This document shows positions 26,664 to 34,689 of a DNA stretch of 55,368 nt, piece after piece (within the stretch, counting starts at the first letter, position 1; each line of letters begins with the position of its first letter). The notes beneath the pieces are model-generated. The model had not been told where the DNA came from. It searched no databases and worked only from the letters and a program-made list of their open reading frames with translations. This DNA comes from CALCTE01 sp045585835 (GTDB taxonomy: Bacteria > Bacillota > Clostridia > Oscillospirales > CAG-272), in the NCBI GenBank assembly GCA_045585835.1, contig JAZMZG010000010.1, positions 1-55,368 on the forward strand. Reading direction: 5' to 3'. Position numbers and translations under genes: made by a program.

Positions 26664-26677
26664 ATCCGTTCTCCTTA

Positions 26678-27961
26678 TCAGACCTTTGAAAATCCTATTT
26701 CAAGGTCGTGTATAATGTCGGCTATATCTTCAAGACCAACCGAGAGTCTTATCATACCGGGATCGATGCCCGCCGCTACAAGCTGCTCGTCCGTGAGCTG
26801 ACGGTGGGTTTCGCTTGCGGGGTGAAGCACGCAAGTCCTTATATCCGCAACGTGTACCACGTTTGACGCAAGCTTAAGGCTGTCCATAAATCTGACCGCC
26901 GCATCTCTTCCTCCCTCTATCTCGAAGGAGATAACGCCCGATGCGCCCAAAGGAAGATATTTCTTCGCAAGCTCGTCGTACTTATATCCCTTTGCGCCGG
27001 GGTAGTTTACGCACTTGACTTTTCCCGTGCTCTCAAGATATTTTGCAACGACCTCTGCCTGTCTTGAATATCTTTCCATACGCAAAGCAAGCGTTTCAAG
27101 TCCGATGTTAAGAAGGAATGCGCTGTGAGCCGCAGGATAAGCGCCGAAATCTCTCATGAGCTGCATTCTTGCCTTTGCGATAAATGCGGTCTTTCCGATA
27201 TCCTTTACGTAGGATACGCCGTGATAGCTCTCGTCGGGTTCAACAAAGTCCTTGTAAAACTTCTCGCCCGTATAATCAAAGTTTCCGGAATCGACTATTA
27301 CGCCGCCGACTTGGAGGGCGTGTCCGTCCATATACTTTGTCGTTGAGTGGATAACGATATCCGCACCGTGTTCGATGGGACGGCACAAAACGGGTGTTGC
27401 AAATGTACTGTCCACGATAAGCGGTACACCGTTTTTATGTGCTATGTTTGCAAATTTTTCTATATCGAGTATCTGTATGGTCGGGTTTGCTATCGTTTCA
27501 CCGAAAACGCATTTTGTGTTGGGTTTGAAATACTTTTGTATCTCTTCTTCGGGTAAATCGGGGTCAACGAATATGCACTCAATGCCGAACTTTTTAAGCG
27601 TAACTGCAAATAAGTTTACCGTACCGCCATAAATGCTCGTTGCGGAAATGAAGCTGTCGCCCGCACTGCAGAGGTTTAGGATACTTATAAGGCTTGCCGC
27701 TTGACCGGACGAGGTGCACATAGCTCCGACGCCGCCCTCCAAATCGGCGATCTTCTTTTCAACCACCTCAACCGTGGGATTGGAAAATCTCGAATACATA
27801 TGAGCAGTCGGCATATTGAAAAGTTCGCCGATATGCTCGGTGCTGTCAAAGCGATAGGTCGTGCTTTGAACTATCGGCATTACCTGCGGAGCACCGTTTT
27901 CCGCACGGTATCCCGAATGTAAGCATTTGGTTGCAATTTTGAGTTGGTTTTTCTTTTCCAT
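26678..27961 (-). CDS. metY: O-acetylhomoserine sulfhydrylase
   Basis: PLP enzyme that makes homocysteine from O-acetylhomoserine and sulfide (direct sulfhydrylation route to methionine). The 427-residue length is that of MetY, longer than MetB/MetC. Seen: YSRFSNPTVEVVEKKIADLEGG, SSGQAAS, SIYGGTVNLF, the PLP lysine in HSTTKYMDGH (Lys209), and a C-terminal LPLGASGVISFEIEGG with SLKLASNVVHVADIRT. Along with asd in the same operon and cysK at 11501, it shows a sulfide-assimilating amino acid route. Confidence 0.93.
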   Translation of the reverse strand: MEKKNQLKIATKCLHSGYRAENGAPQVMPIVQSTTYRFDSTEHIGELFNMPTAHMYSRFSNPTVEVVEKKIADLEGGVGAMCTSSGQAASLISILNLCSAGDSFISATSIYGGTVNLFAVTLKKFGIECIFVDPDLPEEEIQKYFKPNTKCVFGETIANPTIQILDIEKFANIAHKNGVPLIVDSTFATPVLCRPIEHGADIVIHSTTKYMDGHALQVGGVIVDSGNFDYTGEKFYKDFVEPDESYHGVSYVKDIGKTAFIAKARMQLMRDFGAYPAAHSAFLLNIGLETLALRMERYSRQAEVVAKYLESTGKVKCVNYPGAKGYKYDELAKKYLPLGASGVISFEIEGGRDAAVRFMDSLKLASNVVHVADIRTCVLHPASETHRQLTDEQLVAAGIDPGMIRLSVGLEDIADIIHDLEIGFSKV

Positions 27962-27975
27962 AATTTCACCTTTTC

Positions 27976-28854
27976 CTATAAAAGTTTAGACAAGCTCATA
28001 ACTATCAGTATCACTATACCCAATACTATGCGGTACCAACCGAATATTACGAAGCTGTGTTTTTTTATGTAATTTATCAAAAATTTAATTGCAAGCATTG
28101 AAACGGCAAAGGAAATGAAAGAGCCGATAAGTATAAGTAACCATTCCTTTGCGGAAAATGCGCCCGCCGAGCCTAAAAGCTTGAGCGCCGATGCGCCGAA
28201 CATAACGGGTACCGCCAAAAAGAACGAAAACTCCGCCGCCGTCTTTCTCGATACTCCGAGTGCCGTAGCACCGAGTATAGTCGAGCCCGAGCGTGACGTG
28301 CCGGGAATAAGCGCAAGCGCTTGGAAGCAACCTATAAAAAACGCCGTGTGAGGTTTTAGGGTGTCGATGTTTTCACATCTTACTTTATGCCTTGCGTTTT
28401 CAAGCCACAAAAACGCAAGACCGTACAGTATAAGCGTTGCCGCTATAACGTAGTTTGAGGAAAGCACGCTGTCTATCATATCCTCAAACAAAAATCCGAG
28501 CACTGCTGCGGGGATACAAGCGATTACTATCTTAAACCAAAGTCGCAAAGCCTTCGTGTCGTTTGCGACCGATTTAAAAAACAGTGCGCTATCCTTCTTG
28601 AAACCGCCGCCGTAGCTTGCATTTTCAATCTTTTTATACGGAAAGAGCGTTTTGAAGTAAAGAACTATGACGGCAATTATCGAACCAAACTGTATAACTA
28701 CTTTGAAAACTTCGAAAAAACCGTCGGAAACGCTTTTAAGTCCGAGCATATTCTCAAAAAGAATGAGGTGTCCCGTACTGCTTATCGGAAGCCACTCGGT
28801 TATTCCTTGAATGATGCCGAGTATTATTACCTTTATGATGTCCCACAAAAACAT
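27976..28854 (-). CDS. uppP: Undecaprenyl-diphosphatase (BacA type)
   Basis: Membrane enzyme that dephosphorylates undecaprenyl pyrophosphate to recycle the lipid carrier for cell wall synthesis; extra activity gives bacitracin tolerance. The 292-residue polytopic protein has both BacA signatures: EWLPISSTGH (20-29) and PGTSRSGSTI. The ATG at 28854 (MFLWDIIKV) has GGAG nine bases upstream. A longer frame to 28923 overlaps the transporter gene and adds a non-membrane leader. It lies 4 bp after the OPT transporter gene and 14 bp before metY. Confidence 0.94.
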   Translation of the reverse strand: MFLWDIIKVIILGIIQGITEWLPISSTGHLILFENMLGLKSVSDGFFEVFKVVIQFGSIIAVIVLYFKTLFPYKKIENASYGGGFKKDSALFFKSVANDTKALRLWFKIVIACIPAAVLGFLFEDMIDSVLSSNYVIAATLILYGLAFLWLENARHKVRCENIDTLKPHTAFFIGCFQALALIPGTSRSGSTILGATALGVSRKTAAEFSFFLAVPVMFGASALKLLGSAGAFSAKEWLLILIGSFISFAVSMLAIKFLINYIKKHSFVIFGWYRIVLGIVILIVMSLSKLL

Positions 28855-28858
28855 ATAG

Positions 28859-30583
28859 TCACACTCCGAATATCCAAGATATAATGGCGATAAGGCAAAG
28901 CGCAACGCTTTCTCCCACACCAAGTCCCATTGCTATATTAAAGTCCGTTTTGTTTTTACGCCTTATATTTATAAATCTGACAAGTCCGCCGAAGAAAAAG
29001 CTTAAACTGTAAAAAGGTCTAAGAAACGCACCTATGGCAAAGCTTGCCGCCGGAAGCTTCAAAAGCACGAGTGCCGCCGACAAAGCCGCAGGAAGCCAAA
29101 TTGCCTTTAAATCGATTCCGTAGGCAAAAATCCCTCTTAAAGTCACCGCATTTTGCGCAATCTCCATATCGGAATTTGCAAGTATAAAGAAACCAAGCAG
29201 TGCCGACGCCGCACCGACAACGCCACCTATTATATGCATCGCAAGTTGACTTTTGGGCGATATGGCAAGGCGCATTCCAACCTTATAGGAATCCGTAAGG
29301 CTTCCCGCCATCGCACAGACCGCCGCCACGAACAGCACGGAAATAAACATCTGCTTTACATCAAGTCCAAAGACAGTATCCAAGGTCATTATCGCAAGTG
29401 CCCCTATCGAAGCGGGCACCGATACCGTCATAACTCCGCTCTCTCCCTTGACCGATGCGCCTACGTGGCATGCAATATATCCCATCGCTACAAGCAAAAG
29501 TCCGTATACCGTCGGAATTCCCGCAAGTGACAAAAACAAATAAACGAGTATAAGCAAAGCAACTACTGTAAGGTTGTTTGCGACAGATTTTGCAAACGAC
29601 GTTTTCACAACGTCCGTATACCCGTCGATAATTCTGCGTTCCCTTGCCTCTAGTCTTGATATAAACATATCAAGCATCGTTCCGATTCCCGCACCGATAA
29701 GAAGGCCCACTCCTATTTCAAAGCGGGCAAAATCAGCGCCTCCAAACAAAGAATTTTCTTTGTCAAACATAAAGGGCAAAGTGGCCACATACGAAAATAC
29801 CGCACCGGCAAGCATCATAAGGCTTCTCTTAAATCCCGCTATGTATCCGAGTCCCGCAAAGAGCGGAGAGGCGGTAAATTTCAAAAAGCTTTTATTACCA
29901 ACACTCGAAAAAGCTCTTAAAGCTATCTCCCTTGCAGCAGTAAATCCCGCACCCGTAAACGCTCCGTAGACAGCCTTCCTTGATACCGTTTGCTTCGGTC
30001 CCGTTCCCGAAATTATCATAGATGCGGCAAGACCTTCGGGAAAATCGCACTCCTTACGTCTTACGTACGCATCTCTCTTTATCCAAGTAAAGCAAAATGC
30101 AAGCAAAAGCACCGCAAGCAAAACAAAAATACACGGTACTGTAAGCTCGCTTAAAGTCGAACCCTCGACCTTATCCTGTGTCGCTTGCTTAAAGCTGTCG
30201 GCAAATTGCTTCTTCTTTGCAAAAAAATCATCAAAGCCGTATATCTCCGCAGACGGAAAATACGTCGGCACTTTCGGCGCCGACACGGTCTTTTCAACGA
30301 TAAGCTCCGGAAGTACCGTCGCCAAAACAGCAGAAAGCATCGAACCCGATACCAATGCGCTGTGGATCATAACGCAAACCGAAATATCTCTTTTCGCCGC
30401 TATCGCATAAGAAAACAAAACGGAAACTGCGGCGGAAAACAGACACGGCAAAACATACGCACCCGTCCTAAGCGCCATATAAAGAGAGGTCATAGATATA
30501 ATGGCAGAACCAAGGATACCTATGAAAATATACAGGACGTTTTTGCGAATAAATTTAATAAAATCTATGCGTCCGCGCTTCAT
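28859..30583 (-). CDS. OPT-superfamily transporter
   Basis: A 574-residue membrane protein with about 14 hydrophobic helices. Family landmarks are the N-terminal GSAIISMTSLYMALRTGAYVLP, ECDFPEGLAASMIIS, KFTASPLFAGLGYIAGF and AMHIIGGVVGAAS. OPT/YSL proteins use the proton gradient to import oligopeptides or metal chelates. The bacterial substrates are mostly unknown, and peptides are the safest guess. The ribosome binding site is GAGG and the gene is led by a near-consensus promoter at 30622-30650. It is the first gene of the ten-gene operon that runs to the acetyltransferase. Confidence 0.85.
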   Translation of the reverse strand: MKRGRIDFIKFIRKNVLYIFIGILGSAIISMTSLYMALRTGAYVLPCLFSAAVSVLFSYAIAAKRDISVCVMIHSALVSGSMLSAVLATVLPELIVEKTVSAPKVPTYFPSAEIYGFDDFFAKKKQFADSFKQATQDKVEGSTLSELTVPCIFVLLAVLLLAFCFTWIKRDAYVRRKECDFPEGLAASMIISGTGPKQTVSRKAVYGAFTGAGFTAAREIALRAFSSVGNKSFLKFTASPLFAGLGYIAGFKRSLMMLAGAVFSYVATLPFMFDKENSLFGGADFARFEIGVGLLIGAGIGTMLDMFISRLEARERRIIDGYTDVVKTSFAKSVANNLTVVALLILVYLFLSLAGIPTVYGLLLVAMGYIACHVGASVKGESGVMTVSVPASIGALAIMTLDTVFGLDVKQMFISVLFVAAVCAMAGSLTDSYKVGMRLAISPKSQLAMHIIGGVVGAASALLGFFILANSDMEIAQNAVTLRGIFAYGIDLKAIWLPAALSAALVLLKLPAASFAIGAFLRPFYSLSFFFGGLVRFINIRRKNKTDFNIAMGLGVGESVALCLIAIISWIFGV

Positions 30584-30621
30584 TTTATCCTCAATCCTTT
30601 AAAACTTTATATTATTAAATA

Positions 30622-30650
30622 ATTATATCACGTTTATATATAAAATGCAA
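30622..30650 (-). promoter_or_regulatory. Promoter of the OPT-uppP-metY-asd operon
   Basis: Minus strand TTGCAT, 17 bases, TATAAT, with TG before the -10, about 39 bp before the ATG at 30583. Confidence 0.78.
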
Positions 30651-30676
30651 CTCTGTTTACGTAACATTTTAAAATT

Positions 30677-31333
30677 TTACTTTGTAAAAATTCTCTTTTT
30701 GACTATGCCCCAAACGATAAATATTACGGACGAAACTATAATGCCCACACCGATAAGTATGGCACAATTTGCAAAAAATTCCTTGGGCAGTACTTTTATT
30801 ATCTCATCTTTTGAATAACTGAACATCCAATTATCCTTGCCCGCAAAAAAGAGCTTATGAAATACCGTGAACGCTCTGTCGAAATCCAATGAAACGGCTA
30901 AAACCAACGCCGAGCAAATGAGCAAGGTCGTCTTGCCCGCTATAGAAGAAAGGTCACGGCGCAAAAGAGGGAGCTTTTTGGTTTTGTCAAGTATTTCGGC
31001 GGCAGCTATAAACAATGCGCTTATAATAAGCACCGTGCCGTTTAACAGAAAAAGGCTCTTACAGTCGGCAAAATGGCTTTTACCGTCTTCGCTGTAACGA
31101 AAATCCCCCGTAGAAAACTCCGCATCGGGAAAAGTGAGATAATCCAAAAGTTCATTATACGCTTCTTTTATCTGCGCTTTGGAAAAGCCCGACTGCACAT
31201 CGAGCTCCAAAGCGTCTATATGCGCAAAATAAAATGGCCTTACGTATATGGGTAAGGCTATGGAAAACGTGACGGTAAACAAAATCACCGCAAGCACGTA
31301 TATGACGCTCACCGATAAAGATAATTTTTTCAT
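30677..31333 (-). CDS. TIGR01906/DUF1461 membrane protein, probably Lit-like lipoprotein transacylase
   Basis: 218 residues with four to five hydrophobic helices. Family landmarks: a LDVQSGFSKAQIKEAYNELLDYL extracellular segment, SEDGKSHFADCK (His87), FHKLFFAGKDNWMFS (His159) and IIKVLPKEFFANCAI. From memory, the lipoprotein intramolecular transacylase Lit, which makes lyso-form lipoproteins, belongs to this family and needs two His at near-equal positions. I infer a Lit-like role. ATG at 31333 is chosen for its GAGGTG site; an in-frame start at 31348 lacks one. It has its own promoter and sits just past the Rnf operon terminator. Confidence 0.75.
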   Translation of the reverse strand: MKKLSLSVSVIYVLAVILFTVTFSIALPIYVRPFYFAHIDALELDVQSGFSKAQIKEAYNELLDYLTFPDAEFSTGDFRYSEDGKSHFADCKSLFLLNGTVLIISALFIAAAEILDKTKKLPLLRRDLSSIAGKTTLLICSALVLAVSLDFDRAFTVFHKLFFAGKDNWMFSYSKDEIIKVLPKEFFANCAILIGVGIIVSSVIFIVWGIVKKRIFTK

Positions 31334-31350
31334 ATTCTCACCTCGCATTT

Positions 31351-31379
31351 ATTTTATCACATTAAAGCAACGATTTCAA
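31351..31379 (-). promoter_or_regulatory. Promoter of the Lit-like gene
   Basis: Minus strand TTGAAA, 17 bases, TAAAAT with extended -10 TGTGA. It lies between the operon terminator and the ATG at 31333. Confidence 0.72.
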
Positions 31380-31389
31380 TGCGCAAAGA

Positions 31390-31421
31390 AAAAATCTGCC
31401 GTTTTAAAACGGCAGATTTTT
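31390..31421 (-). terminator. Terminator of the Rnf operon
   Basis: A perfect 32-base palindrome (aaaaatctgccgtttt and its complement) ending in T's, four bp past the last gene. Confidence 0.88.
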
Positions 31422-31424
31422 AAT

Positions 31425-31919
31425 TTAAATTTTGATTTTTTCAAAGCGTTTTACAATGATTCCCGCCACCACGCCTATCACTATTCCCGCAAGCGTACCG
31501 CTTATTATCAAAACGGGAAGATAGTACACAAGCTCGGAGGTGTTCGTTACAAAACACGCAACGATTATCTGTCCTATATTGTGCAATACACCGCCCGTGA
31601 CGCTTACGCTTATGCTCGAAAATTTCGTAAGGCTTTTCAAAAGCGCCATTCCGATAAGACTTAGCATCGCACCGCAAAGAGCGTATGCCATACTGAGCGT
31701 GTTTCCAAACAGAAGCGACATTAGCAAAACGCGAAGTATGCTTACCGCCGCTGCTTCCTTGAAGCTGAATTTATACAAGGTGAAAACGACTGCGATATTC
31801 GCAAGTCCCATCTTTATACCGGGCACGGCAACAAGCGGAGGTACTTGGCTTTCCACGAAGGAAAGCATCATCGAAAGCGCAACGAAAATAGCAAAAAAAG
31901 TTATCTTTTTAATCTTCAT
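31425..31919 (-). CDS. Gx-transporter/HepS1-like membrane protein (EetB-like)
   Basis: A 164-residue membrane protein with five to six helices, of the family named heptaprenyl diphosphate synthase component I or Gx transporter (MLSFVESQVPPLVAVPGIKMGLANI, LRVLLMSLLFGN, SVTGGVLHNIGQIIVA). Despite the old name it is not a prenyl synthase by itself. From memory, the EetB component of flavin-based extracellular electron transfer in Listeria and lactobacilli belongs here, paired with a NusG-domain-II EetA as here. It is last in the Rnf-ApbE operon, two bp after the NusG-like gene, and probably passes electrons or quinol to the outside. The exact reaction is unknown. Confidence 0.85.
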   Translation of the reverse strand: MKIKKITFFAIFVALSMMLSFVESQVPPLVAVPGIKMGLANIAVVFTLYKFSFKEAAAVSILRVLLMSLLFGNTLSMAYALCGAMLSLIGMALLKSLTKFSSISVSVTGGVLHNIGQIIVACFVTNTSELVYYLPVLIISGTLAGIVIGVVAGIIVKRFEKIKI

Positions 31920-31921
31920 GG

Positions 31922-32275
31922 CTAACTTATAAGCTCGGGGGCTTCCTCCTTTGCTCCGTAAACCGTGACGGTAAGCTTATTCGGAAGGCAGGTTATCGTC
32001 TGCCCCGTTTTACTCACTCTTCCCTGCTTTACACACAAGTGGTCGGGACAGTTTGCATCTATAAGACAGGCTGTACCGTTTTCGATGCAAAGCGTGTTTG
32101 TGCCGCCGTTTAAGCCGTACGTTCCGTCAACGCTTAAAAAATACTCGCCTATCGTTTCTCCGTCCACCTTTACAACGACCCTCGCACCGTTTTCACGTAA
32201 CAGAAAAACGAGCAAAAGTCCCGCAAGGGCTACGGCAAGTATAGAGCCGATAAGTATAAAGTCTCTCTTTTTCAT
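31922..32275 (-). CDS. NusG-domain-II secreted protein (EetA-like)
   Basis: 117 residues: a basic start, one membrane anchor (IGSILAVALAGLLLVFLL) and an outside domain with the family signature CPDHLCVKQGRVSKTGQTITCLPNKL, holding three conserved Cys plus an earlier one (TACLIDANC). The NusG-II fold here is unrelated to transcription. The ATG overlaps the rnfA stop (TGATG), which leaves no room for rnfB. EetA of flavin-based extracellular electron transfer systems has this domain (from memory), which supports an electron-relay role with the next gene. Confidence 0.87.
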   Translation of the reverse strand: MKKRDFILIGSILAVALAGLLLVFLLRENGARVVVKVDGETIGEYFLSVDGTYGLNGGTNTLCIENGTACLIDANCPDHLCVKQGRVSKTGQTITCLPNKLTVTVYGAKEEAPELIS

Positions 32276-32838
32276 CAAGCTATTTTTATCGACGAAAGCG
32301 CAAGAAGCGCAAGGCATATCATTCCCGCCGTAAGAAGCACAATGGGAAGGCCTCTGAACGATACGGGTACCGCTTCATCGTCAATAGCGTTTTTCCTTAT
32401 CTTTGCAAAAAGCGTCATAGAAAGCGTAAAGCCAACACCGATAGCCGCCGCTTCAAGTAAAGCGTGGGCGAAAGAAAGCTGTGCCGTATTGATGCAAAGT
32501 CCCAAAACAGCGCCGTTTACAGCAAAAGTAAGGAAATCCGCACGGCAATAGCCGTCGAATATCTTTGATGCAACAAGGTGGATAAGCTCTGCGACTACCA
32601 TTATGACGATAACGTAAGCCATAATATAAAAATTATGTAATTTGTAAATGAGCTTGTCATAAAGAAGCCAAGTTATTGCGGTGGATATGACCATTACCAA
32701 AGTCGAACCGAGTCCGAGTAAAAGCGAGCGTGCGCTTGAGCGTTTGTTTTCGATTACCGCACCCGTGCCCAAAAATTCTATAAGGGCATAGTTTTCGGAA
32801 ATGATACCTGCAAGAAGGATAGCAAATATTTCTTTCAT
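32275..32838 (-). CDS. rnfA: Rnf electron transport complex subunit A
   Basis: A 187-residue membrane subunit with six helices, paralogous to RnfE/NqrD/NqrE. The N-terminal ILLAGIISENYALIEFLGTG corresponds to the usual NN-containing helix of RnfA. The tail SFRGLPIVLLTAGMICLALLALS is the RnfA-type C-terminus, which distinguishes it from RnfE. RnfA and RnfE form the membrane core that moves electrons past an iron-sulfur site. Some usual residues differ (SEN in place of VNN), so it is somewhat diverged. One-base overlap with rnfE. Confidence 0.87.
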   Translation of the reverse strand: MKEIFAILLAGIISENYALIEFLGTGAVIENKRSSARSLLLGLGSTLVMVISTAITWLLYDKLIYKLHNFYIMAYVIVIMVVAELIHLVASKIFDGYCRADFLTFAVNGAVLGLCINTAQLSFAHALLEAAAIGVGFTLSMTLFAKIRKNAIDDEAVPVSFRGLPIVLLTAGMICLALLALSSIKIA

Positions 32839-33434
32839 TATTCTTCCTCCTCGTATGACTTATTTTTGGAAAACTTTTGGATTACCGCAAGTACTATCGC
32901 AAGAACGAGATATCCGCCGAAAGCTCCCGCGAGCGTTCCCACGGTATAGTCTTTCATAAACGCAAGCTTGTTTCCGAAGAATGCGCCGCTTCCGAAGAAC
33001 TCTCTGATAAGTGCGCAAACTGCCATTATTACCGTAAAGAAAAGTCCCGTCACAACAGCTGTCTCTATCGCATAAAGCTCGCCGCTTTTACCCGCTATCT
33101 CATCGGCGTCTCTGTATATCACCGCACTTACGGAAAGGGCGGCAAGATGTACGCCGAGTGAGTTTGCTATCTCGGGGAAATATGCTTCCATAAGCATACA
33201 GATAAGTGAAACAAAGCCTGTTATTATAAGCACGTAGCAAGGGAGTTTGCCTCTTTGGGGAATTATCTTATGAAGTGCGGAAATAACTATAGAGCTTAAA
33301 ACGAGAGCTGCAATTACCGCCGCACCCATTCCGAGAGCGGCTTTCAAGTTATTGCTTGAAGCCATTACAAAGCCTGCACCCAAAACAAGTAAAAGTCCGG
33401 GCACACCTCTTAAAAGGTGAGTTCTCTTATTCAT
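32838..33434 (-). CDS. rnfE: Rnf electron transport complex subunit E
   Basis: A 198-residue membrane subunit with the RnfE/RsxE pattern: NNLKAALGMGAAVIAAL at the N-terminus, LMEAYFPEIANSLGVHLAAL in the middle, then FFGSGAFFGNKL and a charged C-terminus. It partners RnfA in the inverted-repeat membrane core. GGAGGTG precedes the ATG, which overlaps the end of rnfG by eight bases. Residues usually seen as CPLILVNC appear here as VHLAALSV, so the conserved Cys of the helix is missing, as in some other clostridial variants. Confidence 0.87.
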   Translation of the reverse strand: MNKRTHLLRGVPGLLLVLGAGFVMASSNNLKAALGMGAAVIAALVLSSIVISALHKIIPQRGKLPCYVLIITGFVSLICMLMEAYFPEIANSLGVHLAALSVSAVIYRDADEIAGKSGELYAIETAVVTGLFFTVIMAVCALIREFFGSGAFFGNKLAFMKDYTVGTLAGAFGGYLVLAIVLAVIQKFSKNKSYEEEE

Positions 33435-34689
33435 TTACTTCACCTCCGCCTAAAGTTTCAAAAGCTTCAAAAGCATCTTTGACTGCTTGATTTACAGCCT
33501 TTGTACTCATAGTAGCTTTAGCAATTATCATATCTTCACCCGTGAAGGTATCGACCGTGAGGCCCGCAAACGAGTTTTTATATGCACTTCTTTGTTCGGC
33601 TGTCGTAAGATTCGTAGATGCCGCATCAAAGTAATACTCTTCCTCGAAGATCATCGTCTTAACGTCAAGCTTTGCAATAGCTCCGCTTGCATCGATTACA
33701 ACGTATACGTCCATTATATCGTAGCCGTTTGGTCTGAGATGGAAAGCATTGTAGCTTTCTTCGCCTACCTTAAACGTTGCTGCGGAAACTATGTTTGCAA
33801 AAGTATCCGCTTTTATAAAGCTTATATCGCTTGCGCCCTCCATAAGCTTTTCAAGCTTCTTTTGGTGAGCGTCATCGTAGCTCTTTTGGCTCTTTGCGGC
33901 ATACGCCTTCGCTTCGTCGCAAACTGTGCTTTGTCCTGCTGTGACGTCTGCGCCCGTGTTATCGTATACCTTGCATACGCCCATAGCGTTTACAAGTGCA
34001 AGATATCCCGCATCGCCGTTTTTGATAACGAGTGCAAAGCCCGTATCGTTGCCCGCTTTCCAGCCAAGCGTTATATTACCCTCGGCAGTTATAGGTGAAA
34101 GCTTCGCAAATCCGTGTGCTTTTTCGGGGATAAGCTCCTCGAATATCTGCTCGTCGGATTTTACGCCCGCACCGATAAGGCCGTTTGAAGTAAGCGCTTC
34201 AAGAGAATCTGCAACGAGCGTCTTAAATGCAGTAGAGGATATCGTGCTTCCGCTTACGACTCCCACGTCTGCAAGAGCACTGTCCTTGCCTTTGTAGGTT
34301 TCAATGTAATTCGGGTCTTTTTCGAAAATATTAAATGCGGGAGTATCGGGATAGCTTTCAACCGTTATTCCCGATATCTTGCCCTCTGCGTCTACCGTAA
34401 CGCTTATCGCCAGCTCGCCGCCGGAATAGGTATTTGTCGTAGCACTTACTACCTCGTAGCCGCCGTCTTCGAGCTTATATATCTTATTTATGAATTCGTT
34501 TACGCTCGTAAGCGTTGACAAAGCCGCATTTTCTTTGCTGTAAAGCTCCTCTTTACCTGCACTGAGAGCCGCTTCTCTGTCGGAAATTATCTTGTCGGTG
34601 TGAAGTCCGAGCCCATATATTGCCGCACCGAATACCAAAACTACGGCAAGGCATATAGTGAGCGCTCTGAAAAATTCGTTAAGCTTCAT
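33427..34689 (-). CDS. rnfG: RnfG-like protein with two FMN-binding domains
   Basis: 420 residues, about twice the usual RnfG length. A membrane anchor (10-30) is followed by a first FMN-binding domain (about 80-165) with GGELAISVTVDAEGKISGITV and the flavin attachment motif SGSTISS (146-152, Thr149; standard SGATxS/T). A middle segment (205-260) and a second FMN-binding-like domain (about 305-410), with YDIMDVYVVIDASGAIAKLDV and the motif-like AKATMST (390-396), follow. ApbE would attach FMN by phosphoester at these Thr. RnfG moves electrons between RnfC/D and the membrane core. ATG 34689 follows GGAGG and overlaps the rnfD stop (TAATG). Confidence 0.88.
   Translation of the reverse strand: MKLNEFFRALTICLAVVLVFGAAIYGLGLHTDKIISDREAALSAGKEELYSKENAALSTLTSVNEFINKIYKLEDGGYEVVSATTNTYSGGELAISVTVDAEGKISGITVESYPDTPAFNIFEKDPNYIETYKGKDSALADVGVVSGSTISSTAFKTLVADSLEALTSNGLIGAGVKSDEQIFEELIPEKAHGFAKLSPITAEGNITLGWKAGNDTGFALVIKNGDAGYLALVNAMGVCKVYDNTGADVTAGQSTVCDEAKAYAAKSQKSYDDAHQKKLEKLMEGASDISFIKADTFANIVSAATFKVGEESYNAFHLRPNGYDIMDVYVVIDASGAIAKLDVKTMIFEEEYYFDAASTNLTTAEQRSAYKNSFAGLTVDTFTGEDMIIAKATMSTKAVNQAVKDAFEAFETLGGGEVNE

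Noticed and set aside
31922..32275. Transcription factor NusG
   Set aside because: It has a membrane anchor and Cys motif, and lacks the NGN and KOW domains. Only the domain-II-like outside module is present.
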